Part shown: positions 17,979-27,483 of the stretch, piece after piece | How positions within the stretch are numbered: the stretch's first letter is position 1 | Layout of the letters: each line of letters starts with the position of its first letter | Origin: Deltaproteobacteria bacterium | GTDB lineage: Bacteria; Myxococcota_A; UBA796; GCA-2862545 | Assembly (NCBI GenBank): GCA_006226595.1 | Contig: SBGP01000082.1 | Coordinates: forward strand, 62,001-126,000 | Direction of reading: 5' to 3' | DNA: 64,000 nucleotides | Program-made: the position numbers and the translations under genes | Notes under the pieces: generated by a model | The model's input: only the letters and a program-made list of their open reading frames with translations | Told to the model about the DNA's origin: nothing | Databases searched by the model: none

Positions 17979-20852
17979 ATGCGCGCAGCACTGCTTGTCA
18001 CCATCGCCCTCGTCGGCTGCAACGGAGGGGGCGACAGCACCACCGACAGCGGCACCAGCGCGATCACCGCTCCGGTCGTCACCACCGTACCCGCGGAGAA
18101 CGCCCCATCGTCTCGCGACGTCGACGTCGTGATCACGACCGACTCCGAAGGCCCGGGCGAGATCACCTACGAGTACCGGTGGCTCTCGGACAACGGCCTG
18201 ACGTGGACCACCCCGACGCTGCCGTCGACGGCCACCTCGCGCGGCGAGACGTGGACCGTATCGGTGACGCCCTACTCGGGCACGGTCTCCGGACCGCCCG
18301 GTGAGGCGACGGTGAGCATCGTCAACGGCGCTCCCACCCTCGAGGCGGCGAGCTTCAGCCCGTCCACCCCGACCATCGGCCAGGACCTGACGTGCGTGCC
18401 GGTGAACGGCGAGGACCCCGACGGCGACGCGCTGACCTACGTGTTTGCGTGGACGCGCGACGGCAGCCCACTCGCCGAGTCGACCGACACTCTCGCGTCC
18501 AGCGAGGTCCAAGTCGGTGCGACCATCGAGTGCAGCGTCTACGCCACCGACGGAACGGACGACAGCCCGACCCGCACCGTGTCCGGCGCCGCTACGAACT
18601 CGCCGCCGACCTCCACCGGCTCGACGATCACGCCGAGCAACCCGGCATCCACCGACGACGTCACCTGCGCCGGCGAGGGGGGCGTGGACCCGGACGGCGA
18701 CGCGGTGGCGTGGACCTACGAGTGGTACGTCAACGGCTCGAGGGTGCCGAACGAGAGTGGTGAGACCCTCTCCGAGAGCTACTACGTCGTCGGCGATGTA
18801 CTCAACTGCTCGGCGATTCCCAACGACGGCTCCGCCGCCGGTAGTGGCGTCGTGAGTGGCAACGTCACCGTCGGCAATGGCCTGCCAGTGATCGCCTCGG
18901 TGTCGCTGACGCCGACCACGCCCTACAACGGCGACACGCTGGTGTGCGACGTCGTCGGCTCAGACCCGGACGGCACCACGCTCAACTGGTCCTACGAGTG
19001 GACCCTCGATGGCACCGTGCAGTCCGAGACCTCGAACCTGTACCTGGGCACCATCGTGTACGGGAACGAGTTCACGTGCACGGCGACCGCGACCGACGGC
19101 ACAGACTCCGTAAGCCAGACCTCGAACACGGTGACGGTGGCGAATACGCTCCCCGTGGCGACCACGCCGTCGATCACGCCGAACTCCCCGATCGCCTCCA
19201 ACGCCCTGACCTGCGCGTCGACCGGCTCGGACGCAGACGGCCAGAGCGTGGGCCTGAGCTACCAGTGGACGGTGGGCACGAACACCTACACGGGCGCGGG
19301 CCTGCCCGCGAACACGGCGTCCAAGGGCGACACGGTCACGTGTACGGTCACCCCCAACGACGGCGTCGCAGACGGCGCGGCGGTCAGCGCGTCGGTGGTC
19401 ATCCAGAACACCGCGCCGCCGACGCCGACGGTGAGCATCAACCCGACCAGCCCCGGAACCGCGAACGACCTGACCTGCTCGGCGAGCCCGACGACCGACT
19501 CGGACGGCGACACCATCAACTACACGTACACGTGGACCATCGCTGGCTCCACGGTGGGGACCGGCCCCACCCTCGCGTCCAGCGCCACGAGCGGCGGCGA
19601 CACCGTGACCTGCTCCGCCACGGGCTCGGACGGAACCGATACCAGTCCCGCGGGTACGGCCTCCGTGCGCATCACCAACAGCCTGCCCGTCGTCTCGGCG
19701 TCGATCACACCGACGGTCGCCCAGGCCCAGGCGGATGACCTGATCTGTGCCGTGAGCGCCTCGGACCCGGACGGGGGCACGCCCTCGGTCACGGTGACCT
19801 GGGAGTTCCTGAACTACAGCAACACGTGGGTGGCCTGGACCACCGGTCTCGAGACCACGACCTACACCAACGACACGATCAACGCCGCGGATACAGTCGC
19901 GGGTCGCCAGTACCGCTGCACCGCCACCGCCACCGACACCGCTGGCGGTAGCGCGAATGGCGTGTCCAGCGCGCGCTCGGTCGGTGCCCCTCCGGGCTGC
20001 ACCGGCGGCATCGCCACCGGTGGCGCCTTGGCTGGACCGTACTCCGCCTACGGTGAGTGCTTCTACACCTCGACCTGGGGCCAGACCTGTGACCAGGCCT
20101 GTGCCTCGCAGGGCCAGGAGAACGTGTCCCACTTCGGCAAGGACCTGTGGCCAGACGCCTGCTCGGGCGGCCCGACGACCGCCGATCCGGTGCGCTGGTT
20201 CTACGAGCACGGCAACCCCGCCAACACCACGGGCACGCAGCACAGCTTCTCCGGGGCCGGCCTCGGCTACACGCGCAACAATCAGGTCCACACCGGAAAG
20301 TGCACCACCGGCAACTCGATCTACGGCACGTACGCAGGGTCGACGAACCAGGACAGCTCCGTCTCCAGCATCTGTGTCTGCGGTGACGAGCAGGTGATGA
20401 CGAACACGTCGCCGACCACCTCGTTCACCGGGACCAATTACTACCGCGGGAACACGTACCAGGTGACCACGGACACCGCGCTCAACGCGTTCTCCCAGTA
20501 CATGAACCCCGGTGTCTCGTGCAGCGTGGACTACTTCGTGTTCGAGACAGCGAGCGTCAGCGGTCCATGGACCCTGCTGTTCACGCGTCGTGAGACCGAG
20601 GCCGCCGGCGCAGGCTACAAGCTGGTCGACAACGTGAACCTGAAGCTCAAGGCCGGCAAGATGTACAACATCGGTGCTGCCTGGAACTGCAGCTCCGCGC
20701 AGTACTACGAGGTGGCCCCGGGCGGCTCCAGCATCGGAACCTTCCTCACCTCCGCATACAGCAACGCCTACGACGGCACCACGCCGAGCGCGTTCACGCC
20801 GGCCGAGGGCGGTGGCGCGCACTACTCCCAGCAGCACTACATCTATCAATGA
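17979..20852 (+). CDS. Large surface lipoprotein with tandem Ig-like repeats
   Basis: 957 aa. Lipobox LVGC follows a 13-residue signal. From about residue 120 to 665 there are six Ig/PKD-like repeats of ~90 aa. Each has one Cys after a DDLTC-like strand and another after a TVTC- or FTC-like strand, so one disulfide per repeat is likely. DPDGD loops may bind calcium. The C-terminal ~290 residues are a different, Cys-containing domain (TWGQTCDQACAS, FTGTNYYRGNTYQV) with a beta-sandwich look, possibly ligand-binding. Probably a long surface stalk with a terminal domain. The next gene overlaps its stop by four bases. Confidence 0.85.
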   Translation: MRAALLVTIALVGCNGGGDSTTDSGTSAITAPVVTTVPAENAPSSRDVDVVITTDSEGPGEITYEYRWLSDNGLTWTTPTLPSTATSRGETWTVSVTPYSGTVSGPPGEATVSIVNGAPTLEAASFSPSTPTIGQDLTCVPVNGEDPDGDALTYVFAWTRDGSPLAESTDTLASSEVQVGATIECSVYATDGTDDSPTRTVSGAATNSPPTSTGSTITPSNPASTDDVTCAGEGGVDPDGDAVAWTYEWYVNGSRVPNESGETLSESYYVVGDVLNCSAIPNDGSAAGSGVVSGNVTVGNGLPVIASVSLTPTTPYNGDTLVCDVVGSDPDGTTLNWSYEWTLDGTVQSETSNLYLGTIVYGNEFTCTATATDGTDSVSQTSNTVTVANTLPVATTPSITPNSPIASNALTCASTGSDADGQSVGLSYQWTVGTNTYTGAGLPANTASKGDTVTCTVTPNDGVADGAAVSASVVIQNTAPPTPTVSINPTSPGTANDLTCSASPTTDSDGDTINYTYTWTIAGSTVGTGPTLASSATSGGDTVTCSATGSDGTDTSPAGTASVRITNSLPVVSASITPTVAQAQADDLICAVSASDPDGGTPSVTVTWEFLNYSNTWVAWTTGLETTTYTNDTINAADTVAGRQYRCTATATDTAGGSANGVSSARSVGAPPGCTGGIATGGALAGPYSAYGECFYTSTWGQTCDQACASQGQENVSHFGKDLWPDACSGGPTTADPVRWFYEHGNPANTTGTQHSFSGAGLGYTRNNQVHTGKCTTGNSIYGTYAGSTNQDSSVSSICVCGDEQVMTNTSPTTSFTGTNYYRGNTYQVTTDTALNAFSQYMNPGVSCSVDYFVFETASVSGPWTLLFTRRETEAAGAGYKLVDNVNLKLKAGKMYNIGAAWNCSSAQYYEVAPGGSSIGTFLTSAYSNAYDGTTPSAFTPAEGGGAHYSQQHYIYQ

Positions 20853-21352
20853 GCCCAGAGACCATTGCCCGCCTCCAGGTCGCCATGCAGCGCTACCGGG
20901 AGGCCTTCGATCAGACCCAGGTTCACCTCCGTGCCGCGGGCGGTCCGCAGACACCTCAGTGGGTGTTCGCGCTCGACAAGCTCACGCTCGGAGAAGTGCG
21001 CGAGTACGGCATCCTCCTCGCCGAGGCCGAGGAGAAGCGACGCACCGCGCGCACGGCGCTGCACGCCATCGTCGAGCTGCTCGCCCTGCACGGTGACGGC
21101 ATCTCCGGCCAGGACCCGACCACGTGGATCGCCACGGAGTCTGCCGGGACCTCGGACGAGCACGCCTGGCACGACGCCCTCGACCGGTTCATCTCGGTCG
21201 TCAACTACGCTCGCGAGGCCGGCGTGATCTACGTGAACGGCGACTTCCGCCCCTCGGACGACGCCGGCAGCGACTCGACCGACGAGTGGTCGGTGCCCGA
21301 CTTCGCGGCCATGGGCATGGCGAATGCGGCCCAGGAGCGTATCGAGGAGTGA
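20849..21352 (+). CDS. Conserved-looking cytoplasmic protein of unknown function
   Basis: 167 aa, soluble, no signal peptide. Mostly helical with long amphipathic stretches (TIARLQVAMQRYREAF, GILLAEAEEKRRTARTAL) and an acidic C-terminus rich in Asp/Ser. Not recognised. It overlaps the end of the Ig-repeat lipoprotein gene (ATGA), so it is co-translated with it, and endonuclease V follows after 10 nt. Confidence 0.7.
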   Translation: MSPETIARLQVAMQRYREAFDQTQVHLRAAGGPQTPQWVFALDKLTLGEVREYGILLAEAEEKRRTARTALHAIVELLALHGDGISGQDPTTWIATESAGTSDEHAWHDALDRFISVVNYAREAGVIYVNGDFRPSDDAGSDSTDEWSVPDFAAMGMANAAQERIEE

Positions 21353-21362
21353 CCCGCGAGCT

Positions 21363-22028
21363 TTGAGGCAGATCCCGCCCGGCATCAGCGGCCTCACGGT
21401 CGACCAGATGCGCCGCATTCAAGCGGAGCTCGCCCCCAGGGTTCGCGTCGAAGACGCCCTCGGCACCGTTCGGTGGATTGCCGGGGTCGACGTGGCCTAC
21501 ACCGAGACCCACGCCATCGGCGCCGCCGTGCTCCTCGATGCGGAGACCCTCGAGGTCGCTCAGGAAGCCACCGCCATCCGCCCGCTCGAGACCGACTACG
21601 AGCCCGGGCTGCTCTCGTTCCGCGAGCTCCCGGCGGCCCTCGATGCGCTGGCCCAGCTGCCGGAGCCCGACCTCGTGTTCTGCGACGGCAACGGCCTCGC
21701 ACATCCCCGACGTTTCGGACTCGCGTGCCACCTCGGTGTGCTCACCGATCTCCCGACCCTCGGCGTCGCAAAGAGCCGGTACCTCGGCCAGCACGACGTG
21801 ATCGCCGAGCCTCGCGGCTCGTGGCGGCCAGTGCTCGATGCCGGGGACATCGTCGCCCACGCCCTGCGCACCCAGGACGGGGTGCGCTGGGTCTATGTCA
21901 GCCCCGGACACCGCATCAGCCTCGACACCGCCACCACCTGGGCGCTGCGCACCGCCACCGAGGCCCGCATCCCCCAGCCCACGCGACTTGCCGATCACCT
22001 GGCGAACCGCACCCGCCGCGAGCGCTGA
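21363..22028 (+). CDS. nfi: Endonuclease V (deoxyinosine-specific)
   Basis: DNA repair nuclease that cuts near deoxyinosine. Family motifs are in order: GVDVAY (metal Asp), YEPGLLSFRE (catalytic Glu), FCDGNGLAHPRRFGLACHLG, and GVAKSRY. About 221 aa. The start is uncertain: TTG at 21363 fits the family length and follows the previous stop by 10 nt, while ATG at 21324 would overlap the previous gene. Confidence 0.9.
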   Translation: MRQIPPGISGLTVDQMRRIQAELAPRVRVEDALGTVRWIAGVDVAYTETHAIGAAVLLDAETLEVAQEATAIRPLETDYEPGLLSFRELPAALDALAQLPEPDLVFCDGNGLAHPRRFGLACHLGVLTDLPTLGVAKSRYLGQHDVIAEPRGSWRPVLDAGDIVAHALRTQDGVRWVYVSPGHRISLDTATTWALRTATEARIPQPTRLADHLANRTRRER

Positions 22029-22047
22029 GCCGGGTTACTGCGCCGCG

Positions 22048-23124
22048 ATGTCGCGCACCGCCCGCTGGACCCGCAGAAACCAGGAGCTCGCAGAGCGAGG
22101 GCTGCGCCGTGCCGTGCGTACGCTCACCCCCACCGGCCCGACCACCGGCGTGCTCGATGGACGCGAGGTGATCGTCGCGTGCAGCAACGACTACCTCGGT
22201 CTCGCGGCCGATCCCCAGGTCCAGGCCGCCGCACGGGGAGGAGGCGCCACCGGCTCGCGGCTGATCTCGGGCTCGCGTCCCGCACACCGCGCCCTCGAGG
22301 AGGCGCTCGAGGACTGGCTCGGACGTCCGGCCCTGCTGTTCAACAGCGGCTACCAGGCCAACCTCGCCGTGCTCTCGACGCTGCCCGAGGCCGGCGACGT
22401 CGTCGCCAGCGACGCCCTGAACCACGCGAGCCTCATCGACGGCCTGCGCCTGTCGCGTGCCACCCGCCGCATCGTGCCCCACGCCGATCCGGACGCCGTG
22501 GGCGACGCCGACTACCTCGTGCTCGAGGGCCTGTACTCGATGGACGGCGACGTGCCGCCCCTCACGCGCTACCCCGAGGCACCGCTGCGCATCGTCGACG
22601 AGGCGCACGCGCTCGGCGTGCTCGGTCCCGAGGGGCGCGGTGCCAGCGCCGCTGCGGGACTCGTGCCCGACGTGTTCGTCGGCACCTTCGGCAAGGCCGG
22701 TGGAAGCGCCGGGGCGTTCGTGAGCGGCCCCGCCGAGCTGATCGACCTCCTCACCTCTCGTGGGCGCAGCTTCATCTTCACCACCGCCCTGCCCGAGCCG
22801 GTGGCGCACATGGCGCTGGCGGGGCTTACGCGGCTGCGCACCGCCGACGACCGGCGCGAGCGACTCGCCGCCAACGTACGCCGACTGCGCGATGGCCTGG
22901 CCGAGCTCGGCTGGCAGGCGCTCGGTGACCACCACATCGTGCCCATCGTCGTCGGTGACGGCGCCATGGACCTCGCGGCGCGCCTGCTCGACGGCGGCGT
23001 GTTCGCCCCCGGCATCCGCCCGCCCACCGTGCCTGCGGGCCAGGAACGCCTGCGGCTCACCGTGAGCAGCGAGCACACCGAGGCGCAGATCGACCGCATC
23101 CTCGAGGTGCTCGGCCCATGCTGA
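22048..23124 (+). CDS. bioF: 8-amino-7-oxononanoate synthase (biotin synthesis)
   Basis: PLP enzyme joining pimeloyl-ACP/CoA and alanine. 358 aa. SNDYLGL near the N-terminus, GSRLISGS, IVDEAHALGVLGPEGRG and the PLP lysine Lys216 in GTFGKAGG are all present. It could in principle be a related alpha-oxoamine synthase, but bioA 5 kb downstream supports biotin. A TACTGC hexamer ends 6 nt before the ATG, a possible leaderless start. The stop overlaps the next gene by 7 nt. bioB and bioD are not in the window. Confidence 0.85.
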   Translation: MSRTARWTRRNQELAERGLRRAVRTLTPTGPTTGVLDGREVIVACSNDYLGLAADPQVQAAARGGGATGSRLISGSRPAHRALEEALEDWLGRPALLFNSGYQANLAVLSTLPEAGDVVASDALNHASLIDGLRLSRATRRIVPHADPDAVGDADYLVLEGLYSMDGDVPPLTRYPEAPLRIVDEAHALGVLGPEGRGASAAAGLVPDVFVGTFGKAGGSAGAFVSGPAELIDLLTSRGRSFIFTTALPEPVAHMALAGLTRLRTADDRRERLAANVRRLRDGLAELGWQALGDHHIVPIVVGDGAMDLAARLLDGGVFAPGIRPPTVPAGQERLRLTVSSEHTEAQIDRILEVLGPC

Positions 23125-23855
23125 CCCGCCGTGAGCTGCTCGTCGCCCTCGCGGCGACTGCCTGCGTGCCCGCCGGGACCCTGCAGGCACCGCCGACGCT
23201 GCCCGTCGCCCTGGGCTGGCGGCTCGTCCCCGGCGACACCCTCACGCTGCTCGCATCCACCGAGCGCCGGGTGCCAGGCGAGACCATGGTCCGCAGCGAG
23301 CAGTGGACGTGGCGGGTGCTCGCCGTGTCCCACGGGGTCGCCGAGCTCGAGGCCGTGGTCACCGGACTCGGCGCCGGACGGGGCAAGGATGCGGACACGC
23401 TCGCGCCGCTCGACGCGTCGCCCTCGCCGCGGAGCACCCTGGCCCTGGGTCGAGACGGCACCCTGCACGCCGTCACCGATCCCTCCCCGATCGCGAGCCT
23501 GCCCCACTACGCGTTGGCCCTGGGACTGCCGTCCCAGCCGGTGGGCCTGCACCAGGAGTGGGAGGACCCGATCGGCCGCGTGGCGGCCACGCTGATCCCG
23601 GCGGCGCTGGAGCCCGTGGGTACGGCGACCACCGCGCTCCGCGCCGTCGACCTCGAGGAGGGTCGTCCCATCGCCACCCTCGAGACCCGCGGCGAGGTGC
23701 GCTCTACCGGACCCCGGCTCGAGATTGCCGGTTCGGCGAGCTGGGACCTGCTCGCCGGACGCCTGGTCTCCCGGAGCCTGGAGATCCGCCCCAGCCGCCT
23801 CGGGACGGCCCCGGGAGAAGATCCGGGAGTGCTCTCGATTCGGCTCGGGCCCTGA
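23118..23855 (+). CDS. Secreted lipoprotein of unknown function
   Basis: 245 aa. N-terminus MLTRRELLVALAATAC has lipobox AATAC, with a twin-arginine-like TRRELL before it. The mature region is Pro/Leu-rich beta, with repeated LETRGEV/LEIAGSA-type strands. It resembles the uncharacterised secreted proteins often seen in myxobacteria. Overlaps bioF by 7 nt and is read in the same operon, but nothing links it to biotin. Confidence 0.7.
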   Translation: MLTRRELLVALAATACVPAGTLQAPPTLPVALGWRLVPGDTLTLLASTERRVPGETMVRSEQWTWRVLAVSHGVAELEAVVTGLGAGRGKDADTLAPLDASPSPRSTLALGRDGTLHAVTDPSPIASLPHYALALGLPSQPVGLHQEWEDPIGRVAATLIPAALEPVGTATTALRAVDLEEGRPIATLETRGEVRSTGPRLEIAGSASWDLLAGRLVSRSLEIRPSRLGTAPGEDPGVLSIRLGP

Positions 23856-23896
23856 GTCCGCGAGAAGCCTGACCTGCCAGGGCCCCTCCGTCCCGC

Positions 23897-23902
23897 TATG
23901 CT
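23897..23902 (+). promoter_or_regulatory. -10 hexamer TATGCT for the dCache kinase gene
   Basis: TATGCT ends 8 nt before the ATG at 23911; CTGCCA is 17 nt upstream of it. There is no Shine-Dalgarno, so the mRNA should start at or next to the AUG. Confidence 0.4.
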
Positions 23903-23910
23903 GCCCTCCC

Positions 23911-26031
23911 ATGGCCCCCGACCACCGAGCGCTGCGAACCCTCGCCCCTCCCGACGACGAGGAGGTCGCTCTCTCCCTTCCCTCCACGAACACCGAGGTC
24001 GAGGGCTTCGCCTCGGAGCGAGACCTGTCGCTGGTCGGTGAGCTGGGGCGCGGAGGCATGGGCGCGGTCCACCTCGCACGCGAGGACGGCCTCAACCGGC
24101 TCGTCGCGGTCAAGGTCCTCGGACGGCCGAAGAACACGGCCCAGCTTCGCCGCTTCGTCGCGGAGGCTCAGGTCACCGCCCAGCTCGAGCACCCCAACAT
24201 CGTGCCCGTGTACCGCATCGAGCAGGGAGAGAGCGGCGAGCCCGCCTTCTCGATGAAGGTGATCCGCGGCGAGAACCTGCGCGACCGCATCTCGCAGGCC
24301 CGAAAGGCGCCCGACGCAGAAGCCGACTTCCCGCTCTCCGACCGCCTCGAGATCTTCGCGCAGGTCTGCGACGCCGTGGCCTACGCGCACAGCAAGGCCG
24401 TGGTCCACCGCGACCTGAAGCCCGAGAACATCATGGTTGGCGGCCATCACGAGGTGTACGTGATGGACTGGGGCATCGCGCGCGTGCTCGGTCGCGACGA
24501 CGAGGACCTCGACCTGCCCGAGCTCGACCCCGACGAGACGGTCGAGACCGATGCCGTCGGCGTGACACGCATCGGCGAGGTCATCGGCACACCCGCCTAC
24601 CTCTCCCCGGAACAGGCCCGCGCCGAGGCCTCCGCCGTGGGTCCCGCCTCGGACCAGTACGCCCTCGGTCTGCTGCTGTACGAGCTGGTCAAGCTGGTCC
24701 GCGCCCGAGACGGGGGTAGCGGCGTGCGCATGGTGTTCGCAGCGCAGGTCAACACGCTGCCCGAGCTCGACCGCGACTTTCCGCCCGACCTCGCCGCCAT
24801 CTTCCACAAGGCCTGCGCCGACCGCCCCGCCGAGCGCTATGCGTCGGTGGACGAGCTCGCCGCGGACGTGCGCCGCTACCTTCACGGCGAGGAAGTCAGC
24901 GTCCGGCCGCGCACCTCGATCGAGCGCCTCGGACGATGGGGAAGCCAGCGTCCGACGCTGATCGTGTCCCTCCTGTCGGCCATCCTCCTGCTCGCCGGCG
25001 GCTTTGCGGCGCTGACCGCCGTGAGCGCCCTCGCCTGGGAGAAGGAGGTCACCGAGCGAAACCTCGCGCTCACCCGCCTCGTCGAGGCGGCGCATGGACG
25101 CGCGCACGCCATGGACGTGACGCTGCTGCACTACGAGTCGCTGATGGACGGCCTCGCCCACCAGATGGAGGCGCAGCACGAGCGCGGTCAGCCGCAGCCC
25201 GAGTACGTGTTCTGGATGCGCGATGCGCTAGCGGGACGGCGTCCCCCGAGCATGGCGCCGGTCGAGCGCTACGGAGACCAGAACATCGACTTCGCGCTCC
25301 CCGTGGTGAGCACGAGCCCCGGCGTCGGTCCGGAGGAAGTCGCCGACGAGGTCAGTCGCCTCGCTCCGGCCTTCCCCGACTTCCGGCGGGCCATCCTCCG
25401 CTCTCACAGCGAGGCGGCGGTGCACCTCTCCCAGCCCGAGGAAGAGGGGCTGCTGCGGGGGGCGGGCGTGCCGGGCATGTGGATCTACGTCGGCCTCGAG
25501 TCCGGCGTGCTCGTGAACTACCCCGCGAACGACCGCATCTCCTCCGACTACGACGCCCGCAAGCGGCCGTGGTACCGCGACACGCTGGCCAAGCACGAGC
25601 CCCACTGGGGCAAGCCGTACTACGACGACTCGGGCGCCGCGATCCTCGTGCCGTGCAACGAGGCCCTGCTCACCCACGAGGGCAAGGTCTTCGGCGTCAT
25701 GGGCTTCGACGTGTCCCTCGACGTCATCCTCCGCATGCTCACGCTCGACATCCCCGGCGTGGAGGGTGCACACCTGGTCCAGGCCGACGGCACGGTGATC
25801 GTCGACAGCTCCCAGGCCGCGTTGACCGCCCAGGCCGGGCTGCACGACAACCTCGCGATCGGCACCGAGCGCCACGCGAGTGACCTCGTCGCTCAGGCCC
25901 TCGCCGACGGCCTCGAGAACGGCCACGTCGAAGAAGACGGGCTCATCCACGTGTACAGCAAGCTGTCGAGCGTCGGCTGGTGGTACGTGGTCGACGTCGA
26001 TCCGTCGGCCCTGCTCCACCTCGAAGACTGA
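23911..26031 (+). CDS. Transmembrane Ser/Thr kinase with an extracytoplasmic dCache sensor
   Basis: 706 aa. Kinase domain about 40-330: G-loop GRGGMGAV, VAVKVL (ATP Lys), VVHRDLKPEN, MDWGIA in the DFG position, and GTPAYLSPEQA. One membrane helix lies at about 348-375. The outer part (385-706) has the dCache signature DARKRPWYRDT...GKPYYDDSG followed by VMGFDVSLDVIL. Binding of a small ligand outside would control the inner kinase. Fusions of Cache with His kinases are common; with Ser/Thr kinases they are unusual. Likely targets are not visible nearby. Confidence 0.92.
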   Translation: MAPDHRALRTLAPPDDEEVALSLPSTNTEVEGFASERDLSLVGELGRGGMGAVHLAREDGLNRLVAVKVLGRPKNTAQLRRFVAEAQVTAQLEHPNIVPVYRIEQGESGEPAFSMKVIRGENLRDRISQARKAPDAEADFPLSDRLEIFAQVCDAVAYAHSKAVVHRDLKPENIMVGGHHEVYVMDWGIARVLGRDDEDLDLPELDPDETVETDAVGVTRIGEVIGTPAYLSPEQARAEASAVGPASDQYALGLLLYELVKLVRARDGGSGVRMVFAAQVNTLPELDRDFPPDLAAIFHKACADRPAERYASVDELAADVRRYLHGEEVSVRPRTSIERLGRWGSQRPTLIVSLLSAILLLAGGFAALTAVSALAWEKEVTERNLALTRLVEAAHGRAHAMDVTLLHYESLMDGLAHQMEAQHERGQPQPEYVFWMRDALAGRRPPSMAPVERYGDQNIDFALPVVSTSPGVGPEEVADEVSRLAPAFPDFRRAILRSHSEAAVHLSQPEEEGLLRGAGVPGMWIYVGLESGVLVNYPANDRISSDYDARKRPWYRDTLAKHEPHWGKPYYDDSGAAILVPCNEALLTHEGKVFGVMGFDVSLDVILRMLTLDIPGVEGAHLVQADGTVIVDSSQAALTAQAGLHDNLAIGTERHASDLVAQALADGLENGHVEEDGLIHVYSKLSSVGWWYVVDVDPSALLHLED

Positions 26032-26032
26032 C

Positions 26033-26566
26033 TCACAGGTTGTTGCGCACGCCCTGGCCGGTCACGCCGACTGCGAGGTCGAAGCGCGCCTCCACGCGGG
26101 TCGCCGCCTCGGGTCGACGCCCCTCCACCTCGGTGGTGATGGTCATCTCCTGCGACTGCACGTACTCGGTGAGATCGAGGTCCTCGATGTCGAAGGGCAC
26201 GAGCGCCTGACCCGCGGGGAACTCGGTCTGCGAGGCCATCAGCGCCAGCGGCAGTCCAGGCGCCTCGACCCAGATCTCGAGGCTGTCGAGGAAGGCGAGG
26301 TCGCCATCGCCGTCAAGCGCCTCGAGCTCGAACTCGTCGAGCCGCACGTCCTTCACGTCCCCGGGCTCGACACCCTGGTTCGCGAGCTCGTCCGCGGCGG
26401 TGATGTCCATGGACACGAAGTCGCCGAAGCCGAGGTCCGAGACGAGTAGCTCGAGCGGCGTGGCCGCGGGGACCTCGGTAATCGCAGCGTCGCGCACGTG
26501 GATGGTGAACAGCTTGCCGCCGCAGCCGGAGCTCAGCAGCACGAGAGCGAGGGTCGAAGAACGCAT
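26033..26566 (-). CDS. Small lipoprotein of unknown function
   Basis: 177 aa with lipobox LSSGC. The mature part is acidic with alternating strands (VRLDEFELEAL, LDSLEIWVEAPG, FDIEDLDLTEYV), consistent with a beta-sandwich exported protein. No family recognised. Convergent with the kinase gene, stops only 1 nt apart. A TAGACC hexamer (26573-26578, minus) ends 6 nt before its ATG and there is no Shine-Dalgarno, so it is a candidate leaderless gene. Confidence 0.75.
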   Translation of the reverse strand: MRSSTLALVLLSSGCGGKLFTIHVRDAAITEVPAATPLELLVSDLGFGDFVSMDITAADELANQGVEPGDVKDVRLDEFELEALDGDGDLAFLDSLEIWVEAPGLPLALMASQTEFPAGQALVPFDIEDLDLTEYVQSQEMTITTEVEGRRPEAATRVEARFDLAVGVTGQGVRNNL

Positions 26567-26595
26567 GTCTGTGGTCTACCCCACTCCAGGGCCGA

Positions 26596-27483
26596 TCACA
26601 GCCATCCGGCGAGGCGAACGGCTCCTGGATCGATCTCGGCCCGCATCCACATCCGGTCCGCGGGCTCGCCATCCGCGGTGGTCGGCAGCGGCTGCATCGC
26701 GCGGATCTCGACCCACGGAACCCGCCAGGTCTCGACGGACTCGGGCCGCGCGTGTGGATCGACGCGGGAAGCGAGGGCCGTCGGGATGAGCTCGGCGGCG
26801 GTCAGCTCGGGCACGAGCACGACGTCGAACAAGCCATCGTCGATCTCGGCGTCGGGGGCGACGGGATTGCCGCCCCCCGCGGCCTTGCCGTTGCACACGC
26901 ACACGGCCATCGCCTTGCCCGACCACTCGCGACCTGGCGCCCGGATCTCCATGTGCTTGGGCTGCCACAGCTCGAGGTTGGCGAGCCCGTGAAGCGCGTA
27001 GGCGAGCCCACCCACCGCGTCCTTGAGGGGACGTGGCGTCGTCGTCGACAGCTCGGCGGGAAAGCCGACGGTGAGCATGTTCAGGAAGGTCGTTGCCTGC
27101 CCGTTGGCGCGGCGCACGATGCCGGCATCGATGGGCGAGGCATCCGCGATCAGCGCGTTGCGCAGGGCCTCGCGGACAGGGAGCGCCGAGAAGCCCGTGC
27201 TCTTCGCGAAGTCGTTGGCGGTGCCCATGGGCACGATGCCGAGGACAGGCCGCTCCGCGGAGACGATCTCGCGAAGCCCGCCGGCGACCGCGCCGAGCGT
27301 GCCGTCCCCGCCGAGAGCGACCACCCGCTCCACGCCCTCCGAACCCGCGGCGAGCGCATAGGCCTGCTCCGCGCTGTGCGCGATGCGCACGTCCACGGCG
27401 AGCTCCGCGTCGAGGAGCAACCCGCCGAGCTCGGGGCCGAGCAGCGACCGATCCGCGCCTACCGAGACGATCATGCGGATCAC
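26596..27483 (-). CDS. Diacylglycerol/sphingosine kinase-like lipid kinase
   Basis: 295 aa. DAGK catalytic motif VVALGGDGTLGAVAGGL and the PMGTANDFAK loop are characteristic. The C-terminal half is the usual beta-sandwich with DGLFDVVLVP. It phosphorylates a lipid hydroxyl such as diacylglycerol or a sphingoid base at the inner membrane face. The start is GTG at 27481-27483: GAGGAGG lies 5 nt upstream and it overlaps the preceding stop (GTGA), so it is coupled to the lipoprotein gene before it. Confidence 0.9.
   Translation of the reverse strand: MIRMIVSVGADRSLLGPELGGLLLDAELAVDVRIAHSAEQAYALAAGSEGVERVVALGGDGTLGAVAGGLREIVSAERPVLGIVPMGTANDFAKSTGFSALPVREALRNALIADASPIDAGIVRRANGQATTFLNMLTVGFPAELSTTTPRPLKDAVGGLAYALHGLANLELWQPKHMEIRAPGREWSGKAMAVCVCNGKAAGGGNPVAPDAEIDDGLFDVVLVPELTAAELIPTALASRVDPHARPESVETWRVPWVEIRAMQPLPTTADGEPADRMWMRAEIDPGAVRLAGWL

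Noticed and set aside
16377-18512. 711-codon minus-strand frame
   Set aside because: Crosses the protease start, an intergenic region and the nucleotidyltransferase; no motif or ribosome site.
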